From Jatrophihabitans endophyticus (GTDB taxonomy: Bacteria > Actinomycetota > Actinomycetes > Mycobacteriales > Jatrophihabitantaceae), in the NCBI RefSeq assembly GCF_900129455.1, contig NZ_FQVU01000002.1, positions 558,001 to 622,000 on the forward strand: a stretch of 64,000 nt of DNA. The letters run 5' to 3'. Of this stretch, positions 56,767-64,000 are shown piece by piece. A program made the translations under genes and the position numbers. Below the pieces are notes generated by a model. It saw only the letters and a list, made by a program, of their open reading frames with translations. It was not told the origin of the DNA and did no database searches. Position 1 is the stretch's first letter. Each line of letters opens with the position of its first letter.

Positions 56767-58029
56767 ATGCAGGTGCTCGCCGTGTGGCTGGGGAAGCTGA
56801 CGCTGCTGGCGCTGCGCCTGATCGGCCGGCGGGGCAACGCGCTGCCCGGCCTGGTGGTGGAGAAGGTCTTCCCGCGCTACCTCGCCCGCGCGATGGCCGG
56901 GCTGCCCGAGGGCGTCGTCGTGGTCACCGGCACCAACGGCAAGACCACGACCACCAAGATGGTGGCGACCGTCCTGGGCGAGCAGTTCCGGGTGCTCACC
57001 AACGACACCGGCTCCAACTTCGTGCGCGGCGCCATCACCGCCACCGTCGAGCACGCGTCGTGGTCCGGCCGGCTGCGCTACGACGTCGCCGTCTTCGAGC
57101 TCGACGAGGCCTGGGCGGTCCGCTTCGTCGAGCGGGTGGCGCCGCGACACTGCCTGCTGCTCAACGTCATGCGCGACCAGCTCGACCGCTTCGGCGAGAT
57201 CGACACCACCGCCGGGCTGCTGGGCCGGGTCGCCGCCGCGACCACCGGCACGGCGGTGCTCAACCGGGACGACCAGCGGGTGGCCGCGCTCGCGGCGCGC
57301 ACGTCGGCCACCGTGTCGTACTACGGGGTGGCGCCGCCGTTGCGTGAGCTCTTCCCCAACGACGAGGAGCTCTACGGCGGCCCGGTCCACGTGTCGGACC
57401 TGCCCGCGGCCGTCGAGCTGCAGGCGCTGCCGGCGCCGGACCGGCCGGCCCTCACCCTGCGCATCGACGAACAGGATCACGACGTCGTGCTGCGGGCCGA
57501 GGGGCCGCACAACGCCCAGAACGCCTGCGGCGCCGCCGCGCTGGGCCTCGCGCTCGGCCTGGCCGAGAGCACGGTGCTCACCGGCCTGGGCAAGGTGTCG
57601 CCCGCCTTCGGCCGCGGCCAGACCTTCGCCGTCGACGGTCGCCGGGTGCAGCTGCAGCTCGTGAAGAATCCGGCCGGCTTCCGGCAGAGCCTGCGCATCC
57701 TCGACACCGCGACCCCGGACGCGATCGTCGTCGTGATCAACGACGACTACGCCGACGGTCGCGACGTGTCGTGGCTGTGGGACGTCGACTTCCGCGCGCT
57801 CGCGCAGCTGTCCTCGCGACGCTCGACGTCGGGGACGCGGGCGGCCGACATGGCGGTGCGGCTGCGTTACGACGACGTCGCCACGGACGAGGTCGAGCCC
57901 GATCTCGAGAAGGCCTTGCGTTCGGCCGTCCGCGCGGTCCCGGCGGACGGCGCCGTGGTCGTGTTCAGCACCTATACCGCGATGTGGGCCCTGCACGCGG
58001 TGCTGCAGCGCATCGGAGTCGCGCAGTGA
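56767..58029 (+). CDS. murT: Lipid II isoglutaminyl synthase subunit MurT, lacking the Cys4 ribbon
   Basis: 420 residues, Mur-ligase fold. ATP-binding VTGTNGKTTTTKM at 53-65, the aspartate-rich central domain, PHNAQNACGAAAL, and the MurT signature DDYADGRDVSWLWDVDF near 320. With GatD it amidates the D-Glu of lipid II. The zinc ribbon with four Cys known from the staphylococcal and pneumococcal enzymes is not seen: residues 185-245 contain no Cys. The rest is intact, so it is probably functional. Stop overlaps gatD by 4 bp. Confidence 0.92.
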   Translation: MQVLAVWLGKLTLLALRLIGRRGNALPGLVVEKVFPRYLARAMAGLPEGVVVVTGTNGKTTTTKMVATVLGEQFRVLTNDTGSNFVRGAITATVEHASWSGRLRYDVAVFELDEAWAVRFVERVAPRHCLLLNVMRDQLDRFGEIDTTAGLLGRVAAATTGTAVLNRDDQRVAALAARTSATVSYYGVAPPLRELFPNDEELYGGPVHVSDLPAAVELQALPAPDRPALTLRIDEQDHDVVLRAEGPHNAQNACGAAALGLALGLAESTVLTGLGKVSPAFGRGQTFAVDGRRVQLQLVKNPAGFRQSLRILDTATPDAIVVVINDDYADGRDVSWLWDVDFRALAQLSSRRSTSGTRAADMAVRLRYDDVATDEVEPDLEKALRSAVRAVPADGAVVVFSTYTAMWALHAVLQRIGVAQ

Positions 58030-58769
58030 CCGGCACACCGACGACGCCGACCCTCACGCTCGTCCACTTGTACCCGCGCGAGATGAACATCTACGGCGAC
58101 ACCGGCAACGTGCTCGTCCTGCGCCGGCGGCTGCAGTGGCGGGACCTGCCCGTCACCGTCGTCCCGGTCAGCGTGGGCGACCCGATGCCCGCTGACGCCG
58201 ACATCCTGCTCGGCGGCGGCGGTCAGGACGCCGCGCAGGGCGACATCGGTGCCGACTTCGTCGGCCGGGGGGCCGAGCTGCGGGCGATGGCCGACGACGG
58301 TGTGGTGATGCTGGCGATCTGCGGCAGCTTCCAGATGCTCGGCCACGAGTTCGTCACCCACGAGGGGCGCCGCATCGAGGGCGTCGGTGTGCTCGACGTC
58401 GTCACCCACGGGCAGCGCGAACGCCTCATCGGCAACAACTGGGTCGACACCGCCGGCGAGCTCGACGCCGGCCGGCTGGTCGGCTACGAGAACCACAGCG
58501 GGCTGACGACCCTCGGCTCGGACGCCCGTCCCCTCGGCCGCACGCAGACCGGCCGGGGGAACAACGGTCGGGACCGCACCGAGGGCGCCGTGCGCGACAA
58601 CGTGATCGGCACCTACCTACACGGCCCGGTGCTCGCCAAGAGCCCACGCTTCGCCGACGAGTTGCTGCAGCGCGCGTACCGGCGCCGCGGCGCCGACGTC
58701 GAGCTCGCTCCCCTCGACGACACGCTGCCGCTGCAGGCGGCGACGGTCGCGGCCGGGCGGCCGCGGTGA
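58026..58769 (+). CDS. gatD: Lipid II isoglutaminyl synthase glutaminase subunit GatD
   Basis: 247 residues, class I glutamine amidotransferase fold. The nucleophile Cys lies in [11 protein letters not shown] (about 96-106); His residues lie in YENHSG and in GTYLHGPVL near 197-205. It supplies ammonia to MurT. GTG start overlaps the murT stop (GTGA) and the stop overlaps the following lipoprotein start in the same way. Confidence 0.93.
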   Translation: MTGTPTTPTLTLVHLYPREMNIYGDTGNVLVLRRRLQWRDLPVTVVPVSVGDPMPADADILLGGGGQDAAQGDIGADFVGRGAELRAMADDGVVMLAICGSFQMLGHEFVTHEGRRIEGVGVLDVVTHGQRERLIGNNWVDTAGELDAGRLVGYENHSGLTTLGSDARPLGRTQTGRGNNGRDRTEGAVRDNVIGTYLHGPVLAKSPRFADELLQRAYRRRGADVELAPLDDTLPLQAATVAAGRPR

Positions 58770-59434
58770 CCATCCGTCGGGGCCGAACCGTGGGGCGGGC
58801 CGTGGGGGCGGCCACGCTGGTGCTCGCGGTCGCGGGCTGCACCTCGGCCGCGAAGCCCGCGCCGACCCGCGAGCGGACCGTGACCAGCACCGTCACGGCG
58901 ACGCGCTCGCCGGAGGGCGCCGACTACCGCCCGCCGAAGGCGAGCAACGTCGCGCCGTTGCCGCCAGGCAGCAAGGCTCCGAAGGGCGAGAAGGAGGGCC
59001 GCTGTCCCTACATTCGGGCCGGCCTGAACATCGACCCGACATCAGCGGCGAACGTCGCCGACATCGAGGGCAACCGGGTCGGCCGCACCACGCTGCTCAC
59101 CGATCAGAAGCCGATCGGCTGCCGCTTCTACTTCGCGAACCCGCCCTACGACGTCACCGCCGACATCCGTCCGCTGACCTTCACCAGTGCTGCGGCCGCG
59201 TTCAACGCGATGGTGCTGACCGCACGGGCCGGGACGAGCGAGTACACCCAGCGCAACGTCGTTCGCGGCGTCACCGGGATCGGCTACCGCACGAAGTTCG
59301 GCGGGGAACACGGCGCACGCGACTGGGCCTTCGCATTCGCCACAGGGAAGGTCATGGTGGTCGTCCACACCGAGCGTGCCGACACGTCCCGGAATGCCCT
59401 CTACCTCGCCCAGGCCATCGCCGGAAAGTTCTGA
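58766..59434 (+). CDS. Lipoprotein, DUF2020-like
   Basis: 222 residues. Lipoprotein signal with lipobox LAVAGC (Cys about 25). A Thr/Arg/Pro-rich linker follows, then a domain starting CPYI near 75 with a second Cys in GCRFYF near 118 that may form a disulfide. It resembles the DUF2020 lipoproteins of actinobacteria; I am not certain of that family. Translationally coupled to gatD, so it may act in the same cell-wall step. Function unknown. Confidence 0.7.
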   Translation: MTIRRGRTVGRAVGAATLVLAVAGCTSAAKPAPTRERTVTSTVTATRSPEGADYRPPKASNVAPLPPGSKAPKGEKEGRCPYIRAGLNIDPTSAANVADIEGNRVGRTTLLTDQKPIGCRFYFANPPYDVTADIRPLTFTSAAAAFNAMVLTARAGTSEYTQRNVVRGVTGIGYRTKFGGEHGARDWAFAFATGKVMVVVHTERADTSRNALYLAQAIAGKF

Positions 59435-59447
59435 CAGCGCTCCGTGG

Positions 59448-59453
59448 CAGGAT
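59448..59453 (+). promoter_or_regulatory. -10 hexamer of ppiA (leaderless)
   Basis: CAGGAT 7 nt before the ppiA ATG; no ribosome-binding site. Confidence 0.4.
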
Positions 59454-59460
59454 TGGACTC

Positions 59461-59976
59461 ATGCCCACCCAGACCGCGACGCTGCACACCTCCGCCGGCG
59501 ACATCCGCATCACCCTGTTCGGTGACCACGCGCCGAAGACGGTGAAGAACTTCGTCGACCTCGCCACGGGAGCCAAGGAATGGCGCCACCCGGGCACCGG
59601 CACGACGACGAGCGACCCGCTCTACGACGGCACGGTGTTCCACCGCGTCATCTCGGGCTTCATGATCCAGGGCGGCGACCCGCTCGGCGAGGGGTACGGC
59701 GACCCCGGCTACAAGTTCGCCGACGAGTTCCACCCCGAGCTGAGCTTCGACCGGCCCTACCTGCTCGCCATGGCGAACTCCGGACCCAACACCAACGGCT
59801 CGCAGTTCTTCGTCACGGTGGGCCCGACGCCGCACCTCAACCGGCGCCACACCATCTTCGGCGAGGTCGCCGACGCCGACAGCCGCGCCGTCGTCGACGC
59901 CATCGCGACCACCAAGACCGGTCGTAACGACAAGCCGGTCAACCCGATCACCATCAACTCCGTCACCGTCGAGTAG
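59461..59976 (+). CDS. ppiA: Peptidyl-prolyl cis-trans isomerase A (cyclophilin)
   Basis: 171 residues, cytoplasmic. Cyclophilin motifs: [25 protein letters not shown] (catalytic Arg in FHR), [15 protein letters not shown] and FGEVADADS. Same location as Rv0009. Followed after 18 bp by a rhomboid gene. Confidence 0.96.
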   Translation: MPTQTATLHTSAGDIRITLFGDHAPKTVKNFVDLATGAKEWRHPGTGTTTSDPLYDGTVFHRVISGFMIQGGDPLGEGYGDPGYKFADEFHPELSFDRPYLLAMANSGPNTNGSQFFVTVGPTPHLNRRHTIFGEVADADSRAVVDAIATTKTGRNDKPVNPITINSVTVE

Positions 59977-59994
59977 CCGGCGTCCCGACGTGGC

Positions 59995-60873
59995 ATGACT
60001 CTTCCCGACGGCACCGGCGCCGGCACCACCGAGCTGGCCCACTGCTACCGGCACCCGAATCGCGAGACGGGCGTCCGCTGCGTCCGCTGCGACCGACCGA
60101 TCTGCCCCGAGTGCATGCGGCCGGCATCGGTCGGCTTCCATTGCCCGGACGACGCGCGCAGCGGCGCCCGCTCGATCCGGCCGCAGCGCACCAGCGTCGG
60201 CGCCCGCATCCTGCGGGCGCCGCCGTTCATGACGGCGATCCTCGTCGCCCTCAACGTCGTCGGGTACCTCGCGACCGGCCTGCAACACCCCGGGACGCTG
60301 CGCGATCCCACCAACTCGCAGCTGTTCATCGACCTGCAGCTCTTCCCGCCCCGCGTCGACGGCGGCGACTACTACCAGCTGCTCACCTCGGCGTTCCTGC
60401 ACCTCGACCCGCTGCACATCGCGGCGAACATGCTCGCCCTCGTCGTCCTCGGGCCGCCGCTGGAACGGCTGCTGGGCTGGTGGCGGTTCGGCGCGGTGTA
60501 CCTGCTGGGCGCGCTCGGCGGCGGCGCCGCGGTGTACGCGTTCGGTGACGAGCTCGCGGCGACCGCGGGCGCGTCGGGGGCGATCTTCGGACTCTTCGGC
60601 GCCGGTCTGCTGCTCGTGCGTCGACTCGGCTTCGATCCGCGGTGGCTCATCGCGACCATCGGCTTCAATTTCGCGATCACCTTCTCGGTGGCCGGCATCT
60701 CCCGCCTCGGTCACATCGGCGGCTTCGTCACCGGTGTGCTCTGCGCGGTCGTGATCGGTGGGCTGCCGCACTCGCGGGCCCGCGTGCCCACGCGGCTGCA
60801 GGTCGGCGGGCTGGTGGGCGTCCTCGTCCTCGCGGTCGTGGTCGTCGTGGTGCGGACGGCGACCTTCAGCTGA
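59995..60873 (+). CDS. Rhomboid-family intramembrane serine protease with N-terminal zinc finger
   Basis: 292 residues. An N-terminal B-box-like Cys/His cluster (CYRHPNRETGVRCVRCDRP then CPECM and FHCPDD, about 17-52) probably binds zinc. Six or seven membrane helices follow, with the catalytic Ser in GASGAIFG near 195 and His in LGHIGGFVTG near 240. HxxxN in helix 2 (HIAANM) is present. ATG start without a good Shine-Dalgarno; in operon with ppiA. The 3' end overlaps the PH gene by 8 bp. Confidence 0.9.
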   Translation: MTLPDGTGAGTTELAHCYRHPNRETGVRCVRCDRPICPECMRPASVGFHCPDDARSGARSIRPQRTSVGARILRAPPFMTAILVALNVVGYLATGLQHPGTLRDPTNSQLFIDLQLFPPRVDGGDYYQLLTSAFLHLDPLHIAANMLALVVLGPPLERLLGWWRFGAVYLLGALGGGAAVYAFGDELAATAGASGAIFGLFGAGLLLVRRLGFDPRWLIATIGFNFAITFSVAGISRLGHIGGFVTGVLCAVVIGGLPHSRARVPTRLQVGGLVGVLVLAVVVVVVRTATFS

Positions 60874-61312
60874 CGCTCCGGCCGGCGCCGGGTGGGGCGA
60901 AGGCGTTGATGAGCTCCGCGGCGGCGGCGGGATCGGCACCGATCGCGCGTCTGCTGCACACCACGAGCGTGCTGCCGGCGTCGACCTCGAGCGTGGTGCT
61001 GCGCAGACCGAGCCGGTCACGGGTGTCGGCGCGCACCGCCTCGATCTGCGGCCACGGCAGGGCCACCCTGGCCAGCGGGGAGCGGACGACGACGCCGCCG
61101 GCGTCGGCGACCAGCCGCGGCGAGAACACGAGATCGCCGGCGACGAGGGCGAGCAGGACGACCACGCCCACGAGCAGCAGCAGCCGGCCGGCCGCGTCGT
61201 CGGTGACGGCGGCGAGGACGGCCGCGACGAGCGCGCCCACCGCGGCGGCCGCGGTCACCCGGCGGTCGGGGGCGAAGCGCACGCTCGGGGCGTGCCGGAT
61301 CGGCTCATCCAC
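60866..61312 (-). CDS. PH-domain membrane protein (Rv0010c-like)
   Basis: 148 residues. Two membrane helices at about 18-58, then a small PH-like domain with LPWPQIEAVRADTRDRLG near 90. Neighbour of crgA in actinobacteria; function unknown. GTG at 61312 overlaps a DnaA-box-like sequence. The 72-bp upstream spacer contains several repeat elements. Confidence 0.8.
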   Translation of the reverse strand: MDEPIRHAPSVRFAPDRRVTAAAAVGALVAAVLAAVTDDAAGRLLLLVGVVVLLALVAGDLVFSPRLVADAGGVVVRSPLARVALPWPQIEAVRADTRDRLGLRSTTLEVDAGSTLVVCSRRAIGADPAAAAELINAFAPPGAGRSVS

Positions 61313-61378
61313 AGGGTTGTCCCCAGCTGTGGGGAACTACACGCGTGTAATCACAGGCGTGGAAAACGATGTGGACGA
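61305..61378. promoter_or_regulatory. DnaA-box-like cluster between crgA and the PH gene
   Basis: TCATCCACA (61305-61313), TTGTCCCCA (61317-61325), TGTGGGGAA (61328-61336) and TGTGGACGA (61370-61378). The middle two form TCCCCA-N4-TGGGGA. A separate perfect palindrome TACACGCGTGTA lies at 61338-61349. Possible extra DnaA-binding locus and/or crgA-PH control region. Confidence 0.5.
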
Positions 61379-61384
61379 GCGTCG

Positions 61385-61660
61385 TCACCGCCAGCGGACG
61401 GCCATGATCAGGCCGAGCAGCATGACGCCGAAGCCGATGGCGAAGTTCCAGGCGCCCAGGTCGTGCATGAGCGGCACGTGCGGCGAGGTGCCCTGGTTGG
61501 TGAGGTAGTAGACGACGAGGTAAGCCAGGCCGAGCAGCAGCACGACGGCCATGACGACGGGGTACCAGGTGGGGCTCGGTGCGAGTTGCCGGGTACGCGT
61601 GGCGCTCGACGTCGTGCGCAGCGGCGCGTCGCTCTTCTTGCGGACCTTCGACTTGGGCAC
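61385..61660 (-). CDS. crgA: Cell division protein CrgA
   Basis: 91 residues. A basic N-terminus (VPKSKVRKKSD) and two membrane helices (about 35-55 and 70-88) joined by a short loop NQGTSPHVPLMHDLGAWN. CrgA recruits FtsZ-ring and wall-synthesis proteins in mycobacteria and controls septation in Streptomyces. GTG at 61660 with GGAGAGA upstream. Confidence 0.93.
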   Translation of the reverse strand: MPKSKVRKKSDAPLRTTSSATRTRQLAPSPTWYPVVMAVVLLLGLAYLVVYYLTNQGTSPHVPLMHDLGAWNFAIGFGVMLLGLIMAVRWR

Positions 61661-61766
61661 GAGCTCTCTCCATCTCAGGCGGCTGCGGACACGACGGGTC
61701 CGGGCGGCACGGTTGCCGCGGGCTGCCACTAGCGTAGACGCCACCCTGCGGAGGTGACCTGAGCGA

Positions 61767-62531
61767 ATGCGGCTTCCCGCCCGGATCCGACGCCGGGACG
61801 CGTGGCGCGTCCTGGTGCCGGTGGTGTGCCTCGCGGCGGGCGTGGGGTTCGCGGCCAGCGCCCGCGACTCCGGCGGCACGGACCTGCGGGCACCGTCGGT
61901 CACGAGCCTGGCCGGGACGGTCCGTGGCGCCGAGGACCGGGTCCGGGTCGCCGACGAGCGGGTCCGCGCCCTGCAGAACGAGGTCAACCGGTTGACCGCG
62001 GACGTGGGTGCCGGCGACTCCGCGGTACGGCGCGCGCAGCAGCGCGTCGCGCCGTTGCGGGTGCCCGGCGGGCTGCGCGCCGTCCGCGGCCCCGGCGTCG
62101 AGGTCGTGCTGGACGACGCGCCGGCCGACACGACGGACCAGGGCAGCGGACAGACCGGGGACGACGCCGCGACGGCGAACCAGAAGGTCGTCCACCAGTC
62201 CGACCTGCAGGCGGTGGTGAACGCGCTGTGGGCCGGCGGTGCCGAGGCCATGACGATCGCCGGCCAGCGGGTCATCGCCACGTCCGCGGTGCGCTGCGTC
62301 GGCAACACCCTGCTGCTCAACGGCGAGGTCTACTCCCCGCCCTTCCGGGTTGCGGCGATCGGGCCGTCACGGACAATGCTGGAGAGGCTCGACGCGTCCG
62401 ACGGTGTCCGCACCTACAAGGAGGCCGCGGGCTACTACGGCCTCGGCTACACCGTCGAGACCACCGACGCGATGACGCTGCCCGCCTATCACGGGCCCTT
62501 GACGTTGACCTACGCCCGCCCGGGCAGGTGA
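61767..62531 (+). CDS. DUF881 membrane protein (Rv0012-like)
   Basis: 254 residues. One N-terminal helix (about 14-32), a coiled coil (about 45-85, EDRVRVADERVRALQNEVNRL) and the DUF881 domain with VPGGLRAVRGPGVEVVLDDAP and VNALWAGGAEAMTIAGQRV. Function unknown; conserved beside crgA, pointing to division or envelope work. GGAGGTGA Shine-Dalgarno about 10 nt before the ATG. Confidence 0.92.
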   Translation: MRLPARIRRRDAWRVLVPVVCLAAGVGFAASARDSGGTDLRAPSVTSLAGTVRGAEDRVRVADERVRALQNEVNRLTADVGAGDSAVRRAQQRVAPLRVPGGLRAVRGPGVEVVLDDAPADTTDQGSGQTGDDAATANQKVVHQSDLQAVVNALWAGGAEAMTIAGQRVIATSAVRCVGNTLLLNGEVYSPPFRVAAIGPSRTMLERLDASDGVRTYKEAAGYYGLGYTVETTDAMTLPAYHGPLTLTYARPGR

Positions 62532-62541
62532 GGACGACACG

Positions 62542-63396
62542 ATGGACGACACGATGGTCGAGGACCCGCCGCCGGCGGCGTCGCCGGAGCACACCGGCAC
62601 GAGCACCGCCGACAAGGTGCGCTTCGTCCTGCGCGGCATCGGGCAGACCCTCATCACCCTCGGCCTCGTCGTCCTGCTGTTCGTCGTCTACGAGGTGTGG
62701 GTCACCAACATCTACGCGCGCGGCGACAACGACAAGATCGCCCAGAAGCTGGAGCGGACGTGGGAGGACCCCACGCTCGACCTGCCGGGCAACCGCAGCA
62801 GCACGATCCCGCTCGGCACCGGCGTGGCGAACATCTACATCCCGCGGCTGGGCAGCGACTACCACTGGACGATCGTCGAGGGCACGGGGCTCGACGAGCT
62901 CGACAAGGGCCCCGGGCACTACACGCGCACCGCGATGCCCGGCCAGGTCGGCAACTTCGGCGTCGCCGGGCACCGCGTCGGCAAGGGCGAGCCCTTCCTC
63001 AACCTCGACAAGCTGCGGGTGCACGACGCGGTGGTCGTCGAGACCCGAACGACCTGGTACGTGTACCGCGTCCTCGGCTCGGCCGCGGGCAGTGACCCGC
63101 AACGGGCCTCGGCGCGGGTGCGGATCGCCGGCGGCGGCTCGGTCACGGTGCCCGGCCGCGAGATCGTGCCCCCGTCGGCGGGTCGCGTCCTGCTGCCGGT
63201 GCCGAACCACGAGAACGACCGGCCCGTGGAACGGCTCATGACCATGACGACCTGCCACCCGAAGTTCACCGCCGCGAAGCGGATGATCGTCCACGCCGAG
63301 TACGCCGGCAAGTACTCCGCGCTCGACGCGGCGAAGAAGCACGTCGCGGCCATGCCGGCGCCGGTGCGCGCGCTGTACTCGGAGGTCTCGGGCTGA
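62542..63396 (+). CDS. srtE: Class E sortase
   Basis: 284 residues. One N-terminal membrane helix (about 32-55) and a sortase barrel with catalytic His in VAGHRVG (about 142), Cys in TTCHPKF (about 235) and Arg in AAKRMIVHA. Class E enzymes recognise LAxTG-like motifs in high-GC Gram-positives. No substrate gene is visible here. Overlaps the next small gene by one base. M. tuberculosis has no sortase at this site. Confidence 0.93.
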   Translation: MDDTMVEDPPPAASPEHTGTSTADKVRFVLRGIGQTLITLGLVVLLFVVYEVWVTNIYARGDNDKIAQKLERTWEDPTLDLPGNRSSTIPLGTGVANIYIPRLGSDYHWTIVEGTGLDELDKGPGHYTRTAMPGQVGNFGVAGHRVGKGEPFLNLDKLRVHDAVVVETRTTWYVYRVLGSAAGSDPQRASARVRIAGGGSVTVPGREIVPPSAGRVLLPVPNHENDRPVERLMTMTTCHPKFTAAKRMIVHAEYAGKYSALDAAKKHVAAMPAPVRALYSEVSG

Positions 63397-63557
63397 TGTA
63401 CACGTGGATCTGGCGTCACCTGCCGGGGCCGATCGCGGTGAAGCTGCTGCAGGTGCTCGTCCTGGTCGCCGGGGTGTGCGCGCTGCTGCTGTTCGTCGTC
63501 TTCCCGTGGATCGAGCCGCATCTGCCCATCAACCAGGTCACCGTCCCCGGGGAGTGA
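63396..63557 (+). CDS. Small conserved membrane protein
   Basis: 53 residues, ATG at 63396 sharing its A with the sortase stop. WRHLPGPIAVKLLQ basic start, one membrane helix (about 17-40, ALLLFVVFPWIEP) and an NQVTVPGE end. Similar small proteins with a V-F-P-W and V-T-V ending occur before pabA in other actinobacteria (from memory). Function unknown. Confidence 0.7.
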   Translation: MYTWIWRHLPGPIAVKLLQVLVLVAGVCALLLFVVFPWIEPHLPINQVTVPGE

Positions 63558-63561
63558 CACC

Positions 63562-64000
63562 GTGACCCGCATCCTCGTCGTCGACAACTACGACAGCTTC
63601 GTCTACAACCTCGTCCAGTACCTCGGCCAGCTCGGGGTCGAGGTCGTCGTGCGGCGCAACGACTCGGTGCACCCGCGCGAGCTCGGGACGCTCGGCGTCG
63701 ACGGCGTGCTGGTGTCGCCGGGCCCGGGCACGCCCGAGGACGCCGGCACGTCGATGGCCTTCGTCAGCGCCTGTGCGGAGCGAGGGATGCCGCTCCTGGG
63801 CGTCTGCCTCGGGCACCAGGCCATCGGGGCCGTCTTCGGCGCACCCGTCGTCCGCTCCCCCGAGCTGCTGCACGGCAAGACCAGCGACGTCGTCCACGAC
63901 GGGACCGGGGTCCTCGCCGGTCTGCCGTCGCCGTTCACGGCGACCCGCTACCACTCGCTGACGGTGGCCGAGGACGCGTTGCCGGCCGAGATCGTGGTCA
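63562..64000 (+). CDS. pabA: Glutamine amidotransferase, PabA/TrpG (3' end outside window)
   Basis: 146 residues visible. Class I glutaminase with VDNYDSFVYNLVQYL, SPGPGTPEDAG, the catalytic Cys in GVCLGHQAIG (about 80) and RYHSL. Provides ammonia for aminodeoxychorismate or anthranilate synthesis; equivalent to Rv0013. GGGGAG stands 7 nt before the GTG at 63562. Confidence 0.94.
   Translation, partial: MTRILVVDNYDSFVYNLVQYLGQLGVEVVVRRNDSVHPRELGTLGVDGVLVSPGPGTPEDAGTSMAFVSACAERGMPLLGVCLGHQAIGAVFGAPVVRSPELLHGKTSDVVHDGTGVLAGLPSPFTATRYHSLTVAEDALPAEIVV

Overview
This window is a very GC-rich actinobacterial chromosome segment that spans the replication origin. The core gene order matches, from memory, the oriC neighbourhood of Mycobacterium tuberculosis (Rv3907c to Rv0013). 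It runs poly(A)/CCA polymerase, NUDIX, DUF6049 protein, murJ, trxB, trxA, cwlM, GNAT, parB, parA, rsmG, khpB, yidC, yidD, rnpA, rpmH, dnaA, dnaN, recF, dciA, gyrB, gyrA, DUF3566 protein, tRNA-Ile, tRNA-Ala, ppiA, PH-domain protein, crgA, DUF881 protein, pabA. Several differences argue against a Mycobacterium: sigM and its anti-sigma gene are absent between murJ and trxB, MurJ has no pseudokinase tail, a class E sortase is present, and murT-gatD lies here. I would place it among non-mycobacterial actinomycetes (Frankiales/Jatrophihabitans-like) without naming a genus.

Layout. 1-4.7 kb: partial cation/proton antiporter, MFS exporter, secreted SGNH esterase, CAP-domain protein and dcd. 4.8-11.5 kb: ilvE, then a TetR-controlled Baeyer-Villiger-type monooxygenase plus SDR, and a second TetR-controlled DHA2 exporter. 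11.5-19.1 kb: membrane-type M48 peptidase and a lipid-metabolism block resembling Rv0241c-Rv0244c (htdX, fabG4, fadA2, fadE5), here with its own TetR gene. 19.2-21 kb: padR-ino1. 21.1-34.6 kb: YqgE protein, MFS, and the left arm of the origin block, with an aminotransferase and a nitroreductase. 34.6-40.0 kb: parB to rpmH, all leftward, with two perfect parS sites inside parA. 40.0-51.7 kb: dnaA to tRNA-Ala, all rightward, with oriC between dnaA and dnaN. 51.8-59.4 kb: the most variable part, between tRNA-Ala and ppiA, with an orphan PD-(D/E)xK-type protein, a degenerate EAL protein, an S53 protease, murT-gatD and a lipoprotein. 59.5-64 kb: ppiA, rhomboid, PH protein, crgA, DUF881, sortase E, a 53-residue membrane protein and the start of pabA.

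Together these genes cover origin firing and helicase loading (dnaA, dnaN, recF, dciA), chromosome partition (parAB/parS), DNA topology (gyrBA), translation and membrane insertion (rpmH, rnpA, yidC, yidD, rsmG), and cell-wall growth control (murJ, cwlM, murT-gatD, crgA, sortase). About 16 genes begin 5-8 nt after a TANNNT-like -10 hexamer and have no Shine-Dalgarno sequence, which is the signature of leaderless mRNAs. No insertion sequence, prophage or CRISPR array was seen. The best candidates for something undescribed are the orphan nuclease-like gene next to tRNA-Ala, the degenerate EAL protein beside it, and a cluster of DnaA-box-like sites between crgA and the PH-domain gene.
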